A stretch of DNA of 64,000 nt from Pseudomonas siliginis (lineage in GTDB: Bacteria; Pseudomonadota; Gammaproteobacteria; Pseudomonadales; Pseudomonadaceae): positions 310,001-374,000 of the forward strand of contig NZ_JAHSTW010000001.1 of the NCBI RefSeq assembly GCF_019145195.1, in the 5' to 3' direction. Shown piece after piece: positions 27,347 to 36,975 of this stretch. The translations under genes were made by a program, and so were the position numbers. Below the pieces are notes generated by a model, which did not search any database, was not told the origin of the DNA, and saw only the letters and a list, made by a program, of their open reading frames with translations. Each line of letters opens with the position of its first letter. The first letter of the stretch is position 1.

Positions 27347-27466
27347 ATGCCAGAGGACGATCAACAGTTGCCCCCGGAACCTGAATCCGATCCACCGCTT
27401 TTGGAAGAACCTCAGCCGCTGAAACCACCCCTGATCGAATGGCGACCGCTGCTGCTCGAACTTTGA
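27347..27466 (+). CDS. Possible small proline/leucine-rich protein, 39 aa
   Basis: An ORF whose ATG directly follows the preceding stop (TAAATG) encodes an acidic, Pro-rich peptide beginning MPEDDQQLPPEPESD and ending WRPLLLEL. It lacks its own ribosome binding site, so translation would depend on re-initiation. No function is known and it may be chance. Confidence 0.3.
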   Translation: MPEDDQQLPPEPESDPPLLEEPQPLKPPLIEWRPLLLEL

Positions 27467-27548
27467 GAAAGCCGTCTCGCCTTGCATTTTGCCCATCCTG
27501 CACCACGCTAGATTCACAGAAGTGCACGTTTTCATGGCAAAACTGCGG

Positions 27549-27577
27549 TTAACTGAATGGTTAGTTACCGCTATAAT
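27549..27577 (+). promoter_or_regulatory. Predicted sigma-70 promoter of gcd with overlapping inverted repeat
   Basis: TTAACT (27549-27554), a 17-base spacer and a consensus TATAAT (27572-27577) precede gcd. An imperfect inverted repeat, GGTTAACT with AGTTACC, covers the -35 and spacer (27547-27569) and could be a repressor site for sugar control. Confidence 0.6.
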
Positions 27578-27607
27578 CCCGCGCTTCATTCAAACGGGAC
27601 TTTCAAT

Positions 27608-30013
27608 GTGAACCACAGTCAACGCGTCTCAGGCGTTTCAACGTTCATTCTGGTCGGCCTTGGCGTGATCATCGCCCTGCTCGGTCTGGCGCTCGCGGTC
27701 GGCGGTGTGAAGCTGGTCAGCCTGGGCGGCTCCTGGTACTTCCTGGTCGGCGGTCTGGCGATGATCGTTTCCGGGGTGCTGATCGCACTGAAGAAAACTG
27801 CAGGCGCCTGGCTGTTCGCCGCATTTCTCGTGGCGACTGCGATCTGGGCCGTGGCTGACGCCGGGCTGGTGTTCTGGCCGGTGTTCTCGCGGCTGTTCAT
27901 GTTCAGCGCCATCGGCATGGTCGTCGCGCTGGTTTACCCGCTGCTGGCGCGCGCCAATGGCCGCGCTGCCGGTCGTGGCGCGTATGCCGTGGCCGCTGTG
28001 CTCACCGTGGGTGTAGCGGTTGCCGCCGGTAACATGTTCGTTGCCCACCCTACGGTTGCCGCCACTGGCACTGGCCCGGGCCTGACTCCGGTTGAGCCGG
28101 CCAAGGCGCAGAAAGACTGGGCGCACTACGGCAACACCGAAGGTGGCAGCCGCTTCGCCGCGCTCGACCAGATCAACCGCAACAACGTCGACAAATTGAA
28201 AGTTGCGTGGACCTACCACACCGGGGACGTCGCCGAGAGCGATGGCAACGGCGCCGAAGACCAGCTCACCCCGCTGCAGGTCGGCAACAAAGTCTTCATC
28301 TGCACCCCACACAACAACCTGATCGCCCTCGATGCCGACACCGGTAAAGAGCTGTGGAAGAACGCGATCAACGCGCAATCGAAAGTCTGGCAGCGCTGCC
28401 GTGGCATGGCCTATTTCGACGCCACCGCCACCATCGCTCAGCCGAGCAACTCTTCGATCATCGAAGCCAAACCGGCGCCGGCTGCCAACTGCCAGCGTCG
28501 TCTGCTGACCAATACCATCGATGCCCGCCTGATCGCGGTCGACGCTGACACTGGCGAGTTCTGCCAGGGTTTCGGCAACAACGGCCAGGTCGATCTGAAG
28601 GCCGGTCTGGGTGATGTTCCGGACAGCTACTATCAGTTGTCGTCCGCGCCATTGATGGCTGGCACCACCGTAGTGGTTGGCGGTCGTGTTGCCGACAACG
28701 TGCAGAGCGACATGCCCGGCGGTGTGATTCGCGGTTTTGACGTGATCACCGGCGCCATGCGCTGGGCGTTCGACCCGGGCAACCCGCAGGACCGCAACGC
28801 ACCGGCCGACGGCAGCACCTATGTGCGCAGCACGCCGAACAGCTGGGCACCGATGTCCTATGACGCGGCGACCAACACGGTGTTCCTGCCGATGGGCAGC
28901 TCGTCCACCGACATCTATGGTGTCGAGCGCAGCGAACTGGATCACAAGTACGGCGCCTCGATTCTCGCGCTGGACGCCAGCACCGGTGAAGAACGCTGGG
29001 TGTTCCAGACCGTGCACAACGATCTGTGGGACTTCGACCTGCCGATGCAGCCGAGCCTGATCGACTTCGACAAGGACGGCCAAAGCGTTCCGGCGCTGGT
29101 CATCGGCACCAAGGCCGGGCAGATCTATGTGCTCGACCGCGCCACCGGCAAGCCGCTGACCGAGGTCAAGGAAGTACCGGTGAAAGCCGCGAACATCCCT
29201 AACGAGCCGTACTCGCCAACTCAGCCGAAATCCGTGGGCATGCCGCAGATCGGCGCGCAGCACCTGACCGAATCGGACATGTGGGGCGCCACGCCGTACG
29301 ACCAGTTGCTCTGCCGCATCGACTTCAAGAGCATGCGCTACGACGGCCTGTACACAGCGCCGGGTACCGACAAATCGCTGAGCTTCCCGGGTTCGCTGGG
29401 TGGCATGAACTGGGGCAGCATCTCCACTGACCCGGTGCACGGTTTCATCTTCGTCAACGACATGCGCCTGGGTCTGTGGATCCAGATGATCCCGTCGCAG
29501 AACAAAGGCCAGGCCGCTGGCGGTGGCGAAGCGCTGAACACCGGCATGGGCGCTGTTCCGCTCAAAGGCACGCCGTACGCGGTGAACAAGAACCGCTTCC
29601 TGTCGGTGGCCGGCATTCCGTGCCAGGCGCCGCCGTTCGGCACTTTGACCGCGATCGACATGAAGACCCAGAAAGTCGCGTGGCAAGTTCCGGTCGGCAC
29701 CGTTGAAGACACCGGTCCCCTGGGCATCCGCATGCACTTGCCGATCAAGATCGGTCTGCCAACCCTCGGCGGCACCCTGTCGACCCAGGGCGGCCTGATC
29801 TTCATTGCCGGCACCCAGGACTTCTACCTGCGCGCCTTCAACAGCGGCAACGGCGAAGAAGTCTGGAAAGCCCGTCTGCCGGTCGGCAGCCAGGGCGGCC
29901 CGATGACCTACGTTTCGCCGAAGACCGGCAAGCAGTACATCGTTGTCACCGCTGGCGGCGCACGCCAGTCGACTGATCGTGGCGATTACGTGATGGCTTA
30001 CGCCCTGCCGTAA
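27608..30013 (+). CDS. gcd: Membrane-bound PQQ-dependent glucose dehydrogenase
   Basis: An 801-residue quinoprotein that oxidises glucose to gluconate in the periplasm and passes electrons to ubiquinone. Five N-terminal membrane helices (about residues 10-140) precede the PQQ propeller with repeated Trp-docking segments such as ALDADTGKELWK and ALDASTGEERWVF. The start is GTG 27608 (VNHSQRVSGVSTF); an upstream in-frame ATG at 27557 overlaps the predicted promoter and is rejected. The glucose-inducible porin gene oprB follows, the usual partner in pseudomonads. Gluconate made here also serves phosphate solubilisation. Confidence 0.95.
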   Translation: MNHSQRVSGVSTFILVGLGVIIALLGLALAVGGVKLVSLGGSWYFLVGGLAMIVSGVLIALKKTAGAWLFAAFLVATAIWAVADAGLVFWPVFSRLFMFSAIGMVVALVYPLLARANGRAAGRGAYAVAAVLTVGVAVAAGNMFVAHPTVAATGTGPGLTPVEPAKAQKDWAHYGNTEGGSRFAALDQINRNNVDKLKVAWTYHTGDVAESDGNGAEDQLTPLQVGNKVFICTPHNNLIALDADTGKELWKNAINAQSKVWQRCRGMAYFDATATIAQPSNSSIIEAKPAPAANCQRRLLTNTIDARLIAVDADTGEFCQGFGNNGQVDLKAGLGDVPDSYYQLSSAPLMAGTTVVVGGRVADNVQSDMPGGVIRGFDVITGAMRWAFDPGNPQDRNAPADGSTYVRSTPNSWAPMSYDAATNTVFLPMGSSSTDIYGVERSELDHKYGASILALDASTGEERWVFQTVHNDLWDFDLPMQPSLIDFDKDGQSVPALVIGTKAGQIYVLDRATGKPLTEVKEVPVKAANIPNEPYSPTQPKSVGMPQIGAQHLTESDMWGATPYDQLLCRIDFKSMRYDGLYTAPGTDKSLSFPGSLGGMNWGSISTDPVHGFIFVNDMRLGLWIQMIPSQNKGQAAGGGEALNTGMGAVPLKGTPYAVNKNRFLSVAGIPCQAPPFGTLTAIDMKTQKVAWQVPVGTVEDTGPLGIRMHLPIKIGLPTLGGTLSTQGGLIFIAGTQDFYLRAFNSGNGEEVWKARLPVGSQGGPMTYVSPKTGKQYIVVTAGGARQSTDRGDYVMAYALP

Positions 30014-30045
30014 CTCGCTGCCGCACAACCAACCTCCCCCAAGCG

Positions 30046-30067
30046 CGCGGTGCCCCAAAGCACCGCG
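30046..30067. terminator. Hairpin after gcd
   Basis: CGCGGTGC and GCACCGCG pair around a 6-base loop, without a clear T-run. It may attenuate read-through into oprB. Confidence 0.45.
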
Positions 30068-30110
30068 TCGCTGTTTTATTGCGTCAAAGATTTCAGCAGG
30101 AAGGATTCAC

Positions 30111-31409
30111 ATGTCATCGGCTGTTCGCTTTTCTCGTACCAAGCTTTCCACTGGCCTGCTGCTGGGCCTGAGCTGCACCACTGCCCTCCCCGCGCTGGCC
30201 GCCAGCGATTCCGGTCTGCTGACCCGCAGCACCTTGACCGGTGACTGGGGCGGCTTGCGTCATCAACTCGATGAAGATGGCGTCAAGTTCACTGGCGATT
30301 ACAGCGGCGAAACTGCTTACAACGCCGACGGCGGCCTGCACCGCTCGGCGCGCTACTCGCAGAACATCAAGCTCGGCGTGCAGTTTGATCTGAGCAAACT
30401 CTACGGCGTCGACAACGCTGGCAAAGTGCAACTGACCATCAACGACCGGCGCGGCAACAGCGCGTCGGAAGATCTGGTCGGCAACCGGCTGCCGATTCAG
30501 GAGAACTACGGCGGCCTGTACACGCGCCTGACTGAACTGAGTTATGAGCGCAGCCTGTTCACCCCGGCGCTGAACGTGAAGCTCGGCTACATGGCCATGG
30601 GCAACGACCTCGGCGGCCTCGACAGCGGCATTCTGTGCAACTTCATGAACGCCGGTTTCTGCGGTCACCCGCTGAACATGTCCGGCGGCAGCGGCTGGAC
30701 CAACTACCCCAACGCGCGTCTGGGCGTGCGGGTCAAATACGACCTGTCGCCGTCCTGGCAGCTGCGTGTGGCGGCGTTCAACGTCGACCCCGAGAGCAAC
30801 GGCAATTCCAGCCGCGCCTGGCATCTGGGGCCGAAGCACACCACCGGCACCGTCGTGCCGATCGAGCTGGTGTACAAGCACGCCGGCGAGCTGCCGGGTG
30901 AGTACAAGCTCGGCTATTACTACGACAGCTCCGACGTCAAACGCATCGGCAGCGACGATGAAGTGTCCGGTCGTGGCGGACATTATTTGTTGATCGATCA
31001 GGCCGTATGGCGCTCGTCGACCTCCGAGGGCCGCAGCCTGCATGCGTTCGGTCAGTATTCGGCGGCCAGCGAAGCCGCCTCGCCGTTCAGCAAGTGGTAC
31101 GGCACCGGCGTGGTTTTGTACAAACCGTTCGAAGGCCGCCCGCGTGACACCGTGGCGCTGGGCTATGGCCGCGCCGTGCCGAACCCGCGCAGCCGCGATG
31201 TGCAACAGGATGCCGCGCTGGCCAATGGTGCTGCGTTTCCGAACCTCGATAGCGCCGAGCAGTTGATCGAGTTGGGCTACGGCTACCAGGCCACCCCGTG
31301 GCTGACCCTGCGCCCGAACCTGCAATACATCATCGAACCGGGCGCGTTCTCCGGGCAGGACATCGATAATGCGCCGGTGGTGGGTTTGCAGGTGAAGGCA
31401 GCTCTCTAA
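30111..31409 (+). CDS. oprB: Carbohydrate-selective outer membrane porin OprB
   Basis: A 432-residue outer-membrane porin with a cleavable signal peptide (cleavage near ALPALAAS) and the OprB start LTGDWGGLRHQLDEDG. It forms a beta-barrel for uptake of glucose and related sugars. GGAAGG precedes the ATG. Position right after gcd fits co-ordinated glucose use. The last residues VVGLQVKAAL have the alternating pattern of a terminal strand. Confidence 0.92.
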   Translation: MSSAVRFSRTKLSTGLLLGLSCTTALPALAASDSGLLTRSTLTGDWGGLRHQLDEDGVKFTGDYSGETAYNADGGLHRSARYSQNIKLGVQFDLSKLYGVDNAGKVQLTINDRRGNSASEDLVGNRLPIQENYGGLYTRLTELSYERSLFTPALNVKLGYMAMGNDLGGLDSGILCNFMNAGFCGHPLNMSGGSGWTNYPNARLGVRVKYDLSPSWQLRVAAFNVDPESNGNSSRAWHLGPKHTTGTVVPIELVYKHAGELPGEYKLGYYYDSSDVKRIGSDDEVSGRGGHYLLIDQAVWRSSTSEGRSLHAFGQYSAASEAASPFSKWYGTGVVLYKPFEGRPRDTVALGYGRAVPNPRSRDVQQDAALANGAAFPNLDSAEQLIELGYGYQATPWLTLRPNLQYIIEPGAFSGQDIDNAPVVGLQVKAAL

Positions 31410-31432
31410 GCCCCTGCGAAACACAAAACCAC

Positions 31433-31590
31433 TGTGGGAGCGAGCCTGCTCGCGAAAGCGCCGGGCCAGGCGACTGCGATGTTGAATGTATAGCCGCCTT
31501 CGCGAGCAGGCTCGCTCCCACAGGGGATTTGTGTTGGATCAGGGAATTGTGATTCGCCGCGCAATATTGTAGGAGTGAGCCTGCTCTCGA
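31433..31590. repeat. REPIN plus a degenerate single REP
   Basis: A full REP doublet (31433-31522) is followed by a single degenerate arm from 31568 (GTAGGAGTGAGCCTGCTCTCG). The rest of the gap to proP (31591-31791) shows no gene; it probably carries the proP promoter, but I could not pick one with confidence. Confidence 0.9.
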
Positions 31591-31791
31591 TGGCATGCGC
31601 TCAGGCAACAACTATCTTGAATGCTCCAACCAAGCCCTTCAGAGCACCGACCACCCGCCCCACCTGTCGAAATTAATTCCAGCCCATCGGTGAATTATTT
31701 CGTGTCCGCATGTATCTGAGCCAGAAGAGCCGGCGCCATCATGGAGATGGCATCGCAGCGGTAATCTGGATCAGCGAGCGGGAACAGCGCA

Positions 31792-33297
31792 ATGAAATCA
31801 CGCAAGAACACCGTCAAACCGATCGGTTTGAAAGACATCACCATTGTCGACGACGCCAAGATGCGCAAGGCGATCACCGCCGCCGCACTGGGCAACGCCA
31901 TGGAGTGGTTCGACTTTGGCGTCTACGGCTTTGTCGCCTATGTGCTCGGCAAGGTCTTCTTCCCCGGCGCCGATCCCGGCGTGCAAATGATCGCCGCGCT
32001 GGCGACCTTCTCCGTACCCTTCCTCATCCGTCCGCTTGGCGGTTTGTTCTTCGGTGCGCTTGGCGACAAATACGGACGACAGAAAGTCCTCGCCGCGACC
32101 ATCGTCATCATGTCCCTGAGCACTTTTGCCATCGGCCTGATTCCGTCCTATGCCTCGATCGGCATCTGGGCGCCGATCCTGCTGTTGCTGGCGAAAATGG
32201 CCCAAGGCTTCTCGGTCGGTGGCGAATACACCGGCGCCTCGATCTTCGTCGCTGAATACGCGCCGGACCGCAAACGCGGCTTCCTCGGCAGCTGGCTGGA
32301 TTTCGGCTCGATCGCCGGTTTCGTTTTCGGCGCCGGCGTGGTGGTGCTGATTTCAACCATCCTCGGTGAACAGCGCTTCGAAGAATGGGGCTGGCGGATT
32401 CCGTTCTTCCTCGCCCTGCCGCTGGGCATGATCGGCCTGTATCTGCGCCACGCCCTGGAAGAAACCCCGGCGTTCCAGCAGCACGTGGAAAAACTCGAAC
32501 AAGGCGATCGCGAAGGCCTAGCCGGCGGCCCGAAGGTGTCGTTCAAAGAAGTCGCAACCAAACACTGGCGCAGCCTGATGACCTGCATCGGCGTGGTAGC
32601 GGCGACCAACGTCACCTATTACATGCTGCTCACCTACATGCCGAGTTACCTGACGCACAACCTGCACTACAGCGAAAACCACGGTGTGCTGATCATCATC
32701 GCGATCATGGTCGGCATGCTCTTCGTGCAGCCGCTGATCGGTTTCATCAGCGACAAGATCGGCCGCAAGCCCTTCATCGTCGTCGGCAGCATTGGCCTGT
32801 TCATCTTCGCCATTCCGGCGTTCATGCTGATCAACAGCGGCAGCATCGCCCTGATCTTCTCCGGCCTGCTGATCCTTGCGGTGCTGCTCAATTTCTTTAT
32901 CGGTGTGATGGCCTCGACCCTGCCGGCGATGTTCCCCACGCACATCCGCTACAGCGCGCTGGCCAGTGCCTTCAACGTTTCGGTGCTGATCGCCGGTCTG
33001 ACCCCGACTGCCGTGGCCTGGCTGGTGGAAAGCACCAACGATCTGTACATGCCCGCCTATTACCTGATGGTCATCGCCGTGGTCGGTCTGGTCACTGGCG
33101 TGACCATGAAGGAAACCGCCAACAAGCCCCTGCGCGGCGCGGCCCCGGCGGCTTCCGACCTCGAAGAGGCCAAGGAGTTGTTGCAGGAACACCACGACAA
33201 CATCGAGCAGAAAATCGAAGACATCGATGCCGAAATCGCCGAGTTGGAGGCCAAGCGCAAAGTGCTGGTCCAGCAGCATCCGCGCATCAATGAATGA
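31792..33297 (+). CDS. proP: Osmosensory proline/betaine:H+ symporter ProP
   Basis: A 501-residue MFS symporter of the MHS family that takes up proline, glycine betaine and ectoine under osmotic stress. It tracks E. coli ProP closely: LGNAMEWFDFGVYGF in TM1, GDKYGRQK loop, SVGGEYTGASIFVAEY, and a C-terminal heptad region ending LVQQHPRINE. That region matches the antiparallel coiled coil which sets the osmolality threshold. It is followed by a strong hairpin. Confidence 0.94.
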   Translation: MKSRKNTVKPIGLKDITIVDDAKMRKAITAAALGNAMEWFDFGVYGFVAYVLGKVFFPGADPGVQMIAALATFSVPFLIRPLGGLFFGALGDKYGRQKVLAATIVIMSLSTFAIGLIPSYASIGIWAPILLLLAKMAQGFSVGGEYTGASIFVAEYAPDRKRGFLGSWLDFGSIAGFVFGAGVVVLISTILGEQRFEEWGWRIPFFLALPLGMIGLYLRHALEETPAFQQHVEKLEQGDREGLAGGPKVSFKEVATKHWRSLMTCIGVVAATNVTYYMLLTYMPSYLTHNLHYSENHGVLIIIAIMVGMLFVQPLIGFISDKIGRKPFIVVGSIGLFIFAIPAFMLINSGSIALIFSGLLILAVLLNFFIGVMASTLPAMFPTHIRYSALASAFNVSVLIAGLTPTAVAWLVESTNDLYMPAYYLMVIAVVGLVTGVTMKETANKPLRGAAPAASDLEEAKELLQEHHDNIEQKIEDIDAEIAELEAKRKVLVQQHPRINE

Positions 33298-33316
33298 TCC
33301 GCTAGACGCAGAAAAA

Positions 33317-33342
33317 ATCGGCGGGGCCATCACCCCGCCGAT
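33317..33342. terminator. GC-rich hairpin after proP
   Basis: ATCGGCGGGG pairs with CCCCGCCGAT around a 6-base loop. A run of A lies on its left, so on the - strand it has the T-tail of an intrinsic terminator; on the + strand the tail is poor. Confidence 0.6.
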
Positions 33343-33418
33343 TACTCGAAGCGCAGCTTGGTGTTAAATAGGCGCCAGTCCCGACCTTGTCGCTTCAAGC
33401 CGTGCAACGAGAACCGCT

Positions 33419-33466
33419 ATGAAAACCTCTGCCCAGAACATCCACGCTCAACAGGTGACCCGATGA
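33419..33466 (+). CDS. Possible 15-aa leader ORF before the amidase gene
   Basis: MKTSAQNIHAQQVTR is encoded from an ATG with GAGAA upstream, and its TGA overlaps the amidase start (ATGA). The arrangement is like that at 11717. It could couple amidase translation, or be chance. Confidence 0.3.
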   Translation: MKTSAQNIHAQQVTR

Positions 33467-35166
33467 TGGAAGTCACCGAAGTCTCCATTGCCCAACTGCG
33501 CGCCGCCCTTGAATCCGGCCAGACCACTGCTGTGGAGCTGGTGCAGGCCTATCTGGCGCGCATTGATGCCTACGATGGCGCCGACACCCCGACGGCACTC
33601 AACGCCGTCGTCGTGCGCAACCCCGAAGCGCTGAGCGAAGCCCGCGCCTCCGACGCCCGCCGCGCCAACGGTGAAACCCTCGGCCCGCTCGATGGCATCC
33701 CCTACACCGCCAAAGACAGTTATCTGGTCAAGGGCCTGACCGCCGCTTCCGGCAGCCCTGCGTTTGCCGATCTGGTTGCCCATCGCGACGCCTTCACCAT
33801 CGAGCGCCTGCGCGCTGCCGGGGCGATCTGCCTGGGCAAGACCAACATGCCGCCGATGGCCAATGGCGGCATGCAACGCGGCGTCTATGGCCGCGCTGAA
33901 AGCCCGTACAACGCTGACTACCTGACCGCACCGTTCGCCTCCGGCTCGTCCAACGGCGCCGGCACCGCGACCGCTGCGAGTTTCGCTGCGTTCGGCCTGG
34001 CTGAGGAAACCTGGTCGAGCGGCCGTGGCCCTGCGTCGAACAATGGCCTGTGCGCCTACACCCCGTCGCGCGGGGTGATTTCGGTGCGCGGCAACTGGCC
34101 GTTGACCCCGACCATGGACGTCGTCGTGCCGTTCGCGCGAACCATGGCCGACCTGCTCGAAGTGCTCGACGTGGTCGTCGCCGAAGACCCGGACACCCGT
34201 GGCGACCTCTGGCGCTTGCAACCTTGGGTGCCGATCCCGCGTGTCAGCGAAGTGCGTCCGGCTGCGTACAGCGAACTGGCCGCAGATGCCAAAGCCCTGG
34301 CCGGCAAACGCTTTGCCATCCCGCGCATGTACATCAATGCCGACCCGGACGCTGGCACCAGCGAAGCCCCCGGCATTGGTGGCCCGACCGGCCAGCGCAT
34401 CAACACCCGCACGTCCGTGATCGACTTGTGGCAGCAGGCACGTCAGGCCCTTGAGGCCGCTGGCGCCGAAGTCATCGAAACCGACTTCCCGCTGGTCTCC
34501 AACTGCGAAGGCGACCGCCCTGGCGCGCCAACCGTGTTCACCCGTGGGCTGGTGTCGAAAGAATTCCTCCACCATGAACTGTGGGATCTGACTGCTTGGG
34601 CGTTCGACGACTTCCTGCAGGCCAACGGTGACCCGAAGCTTAATCGTCTGGTAGATGTCGACGGGCCGAAGATCTTCCCGCACGACCCGGGCACCCTGCC
34701 CAACCGCGAAGGTGATCTGGCCGCCGGCATGGACGAATACGTGCGCATGGCCGAACGCGGCATCACGCCGTGGAATGAAATCCCTACCGTGCCCGATGGC
34801 TTGCGCGGTCTGGAGCAGACCCGACGCATCGACCTCGAAGACTGGATGGACCGCCTCGGTCTCGACGCCGTGCTGTTCCCGACCGTCGCCGACGTCGGCC
34901 CGGCGGACGCCGATGTCAATCCTGCTTCGGCCGACATCGCCTGGAGCAACGGCGTCTGGGTGGCCAACGGCAACCTCGCGATCCGCCACCTCGGCGTGCC
35001 AACCGTCACCGTGCCCATGGGCGTGATGGCCGACATCGGCATGCCCGTCGGCCTGACCTTCGCCGGCCGCGCCTACGACGACTCGAACCTGCTGCGCTTC
35101 GCCGCCGCCTTCGAATCCACCGGCAGCAAACGCCAGATCCCAACGCGTACACCGCCGCTGGCTTAA
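33463..35166 (+). CDS. Amidase-signature family amidase
   Basis: A 567-residue hydrolase of the amidase-signature family (Ser-cisSer-Lys triad). The catalytic Lys is in GIPYTAKDSYLVKG, the cis-Ser in FASGSSNGAG and the nucleophile Ser region in ETWSSGRGPASNNG, a variant of the usual GGSIRxPA. No signal peptide is seen. ATG 33463 is chosen because MEVTEVSIAQLRAALESG is the normal start of the family. It lies between proP and an OprD porin; the substrate amide is unknown. Confidence 0.88.
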   Translation: MMEVTEVSIAQLRAALESGQTTAVELVQAYLARIDAYDGADTPTALNAVVVRNPEALSEARASDARRANGETLGPLDGIPYTAKDSYLVKGLTAASGSPAFADLVAHRDAFTIERLRAAGAICLGKTNMPPMANGGMQRGVYGRAESPYNADYLTAPFASGSSNGAGTATAASFAAFGLAEETWSSGRGPASNNGLCAYTPSRGVISVRGNWPLTPTMDVVVPFARTMADLLEVLDVVVAEDPDTRGDLWRLQPWVPIPRVSEVRPAAYSELAADAKALAGKRFAIPRMYINADPDAGTSEAPGIGGPTGQRINTRTSVIDLWQQARQALEAAGAEVIETDFPLVSNCEGDRPGAPTVFTRGLVSKEFLHHELWDLTAWAFDDFLQANGDPKLNRLVDVDGPKIFPHDPGTLPNREGDLAAGMDEYVRMAERGITPWNEIPTVPDGLRGLEQTRRIDLEDWMDRLGLDAVLFPTVADVGPADADVNPASADIAWSNGVWVANGNLAIRHLGVPTVTVPMGVMADIGMPVGLTFAGRAYDDSNLLRFAAAFESTGSKRQIPTRTPPLA

Positions 35167-35177
35167 TGCACTGTGTC

Positions 35178-35352
35178 AGCTCCCACAAACCCTGTGGGAG
35201 CTGGCTTGCCAGCGATGGCGGCCTGACAGCCGCCACATTCTAATTGACTACCCCGACTCAAATTGTAGGAGCGAGCCTGCTCGCGAAAGCGCTGTGTCAG
35301 TCAGCATTTTTGTTAACTGACACTCCGCATTCGCGAGCAGGCTCGCTCCCAC
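35178..35352. repeat. Single REP of the second type and a REPIN of the first type
   Basis: AGCTCCCAC and GTGGGAGCT form a hairpin at 35178-35202 directly after the amidase and may terminate it; the adjoining GCTTGCCAGCGA is a half of the second REP type. A full REPIN of the common type follows at 35264-35352. Nothing else is seen between the amidase and the porin. Confidence 0.9.
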
Positions 35353-35453
35353 AGGTTTTGTGGTGAAAGCTGCCAACTCAGCACATCAACCCAATCCTCT
35401 TTGTTCCCAATCTTCGATCATCAGCGCCATCCTGATTACCACCGGCCCTGACC

Positions 35454-36749
35454 ATGATCAACCGCGCGCCCTCCCGCCTCACCCTGCTTGCCATGCTCTG
35501 CGGTCTGACCGGCACCGCCCATGCCAGCGGCTTTTTCGACGACGCCAAAAGCGATGTTCTGCTGCGCAACTTCTACCTCAGCAACGACTACCGCTCGCCC
35601 ACGCCCTCCGGAAAAAACTACAAACAGGAATGGGCACAGGGCTTTATCGGTAACTTCTCATCCGGTTTCACCGAGGGCACAGTCGGTTTCGGCATCGACG
35701 CCCACGCTTTCGCCGGCCTGAAACTCGACGGCGGCAAGGGCCACTCCGGCACCGGTCTGCTACCGGTCGACAGCGATGGTCGCAGCGAAAACAACTATTC
35801 CAGCGCCGGCGGTGCGTTCAAGCTGAAGGTCTCGCGAACCACCGTCGCCTTCGGCGAAATGACCGTGGAAACCCCAGTCTTCGACACCTCCGACAAACGT
35901 CTGCAACCGGAATACGCCACAGGCTTTTTGCTCAACAGCGCCGAGTTCGACAACGTCAATCTGGTCGCCGGGCACTTCACCGCGTTCAAGAATCAGGATA
36001 GCTCTTCCGGCCAAGGCGACTTCTACGGTTACGGCGCCAACACCGAAGCAGGCGGCATCAGTTTCGTCGGCGCCGACCTGTTCGGCAGCAGCCCGGTCGG
36101 CGGCGCACTCTACGCCTCAGAACTGAGCGACACCTGGCATCAGTATTACGGCAACCTGCATTTTAAACAGTCCGGCGTGCTGCTCGACGCCAACCTCTAC
36201 CACACCCGCGACACCGGCCGCGCAGTGGCCGGCGAGATCGACAACACCGCCTTCAGCCTCTCCGGCAAATACAGCTTCGGCGCGCACGCGGTGATGCTCG
36301 GTTGGCAGCGGATCAATGGCGACACGCCGTTCGATTTCGTCGGTGGCGACTCGATCTACCTCGCCAACTCGATCAAATACGCCGACTTCAACGGCGCCAA
36401 CGAACGCTCCTGGCAAGCCCGCTACGACCTCGACCTCGGCGCCTTCGGCATCCCCGGCCTGAACTTCATGACCCGCTACGTCAGCGGCAGCCACATCGAC
36501 GGAACGCACGCGCCGAGGGGCGGCGCCTACAACCCGTTCGACGCCGACAGCGGCGACTATCAACCGCAACAAGGCAGCGGCGGCAAACACTGGGAACGCG
36601 ATATCGACCTGAAGTATGTAGTGCAGTCCGGCACCGCGAAGGATCTGTCGGTGCAACTATCCCACGTCACCCACCGCGCCAACGAAGCACAGGCTGGCGA
36701 TGATATTGACCGGATTTACGTGGTCGTTCAGTACCCGCTGGGTTTTTGA
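35454..36749 (+). CDS. OprD-family outer membrane porin
   Basis: A 431-residue porin with signal peptide (residues 1-24, ending GTAHAS) and the OprD-family opening FFDDAKSDVLLRNFYLSNDYR. The C-terminal strand ends YVVVQYPLGF with the terminal Phe needed for barrel assembly. OprD porins take up basic amino acids, peptides or aromatic acids; this one cannot be assigned to a substrate. It may serve the amidase upstream, but a REPIN separates them. Confidence 0.9.
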   Translation: MINRAPSRLTLLAMLCGLTGTAHASGFFDDAKSDVLLRNFYLSNDYRSPTPSGKNYKQEWAQGFIGNFSSGFTEGTVGFGIDAHAFAGLKLDGGKGHSGTGLLPVDSDGRSENNYSSAGGAFKLKVSRTTVAFGEMTVETPVFDTSDKRLQPEYATGFLLNSAEFDNVNLVAGHFTAFKNQDSSSGQGDFYGYGANTEAGGISFVGADLFGSSPVGGALYASELSDTWHQYYGNLHFKQSGVLLDANLYHTRDTGRAVAGEIDNTAFSLSGKYSFGAHAVMLGWQRINGDTPFDFVGGDSIYLANSIKYADFNGANERSWQARYDLDLGAFGIPGLNFMTRYVSGSHIDGTHAPRGGAYNPFDADSGDYQPQQGSGGKHWERDIDLKYVVQSGTAKDLSVQLSHVTHRANEAQAGDDIDRIYVVVQYPLGF

Positions 36750-36912
36750 GGTAACACGATCAACCCGCCCACAGGTTCCTGCGTCGGCCACAAACCATGA
36801 GTTTGCTCCTTGAGATCAAAATCAAATGATTTCAGCGTACCGCAGCGCCTACAGTAGCTAGCCAAGTGCCATCACCTCGTTTATTCTGCGCCCCCGCATA
36901 AAAAGCCAAGCC

Positions 36913-36952
36913 AGGAAGGCATTGATTGACCTTCCTGTTTGTAGTCAATCAA
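36913..36952 (+). promoter_or_regulatory. Two interlocking inverted repeats in the lipoprotein-operon leader
   Basis: AGGAAGG (36913-36919) pairs with CCTTCCT (36930-36936), and TTGATTGAC (36922-36930) pairs with GTCAATCAA (36944-36952). The arms interlock, so as RNA they would be a pseudoknot or exclude each other; as DNA the second is a 9-base operator-like repeat. The rest of the gap 36750-36912 shows no gene. Confidence 0.45.
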
Positions 36953-36975
36953 CGCAAGCAGATTCAGGGATGTAC

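Noticed and set aside
27638..30058. 806-codon open frame opposite gcd
   Set aside because: It is a mirror frame of the quinoprotein gene, full of His/Arg/Val without domain features.
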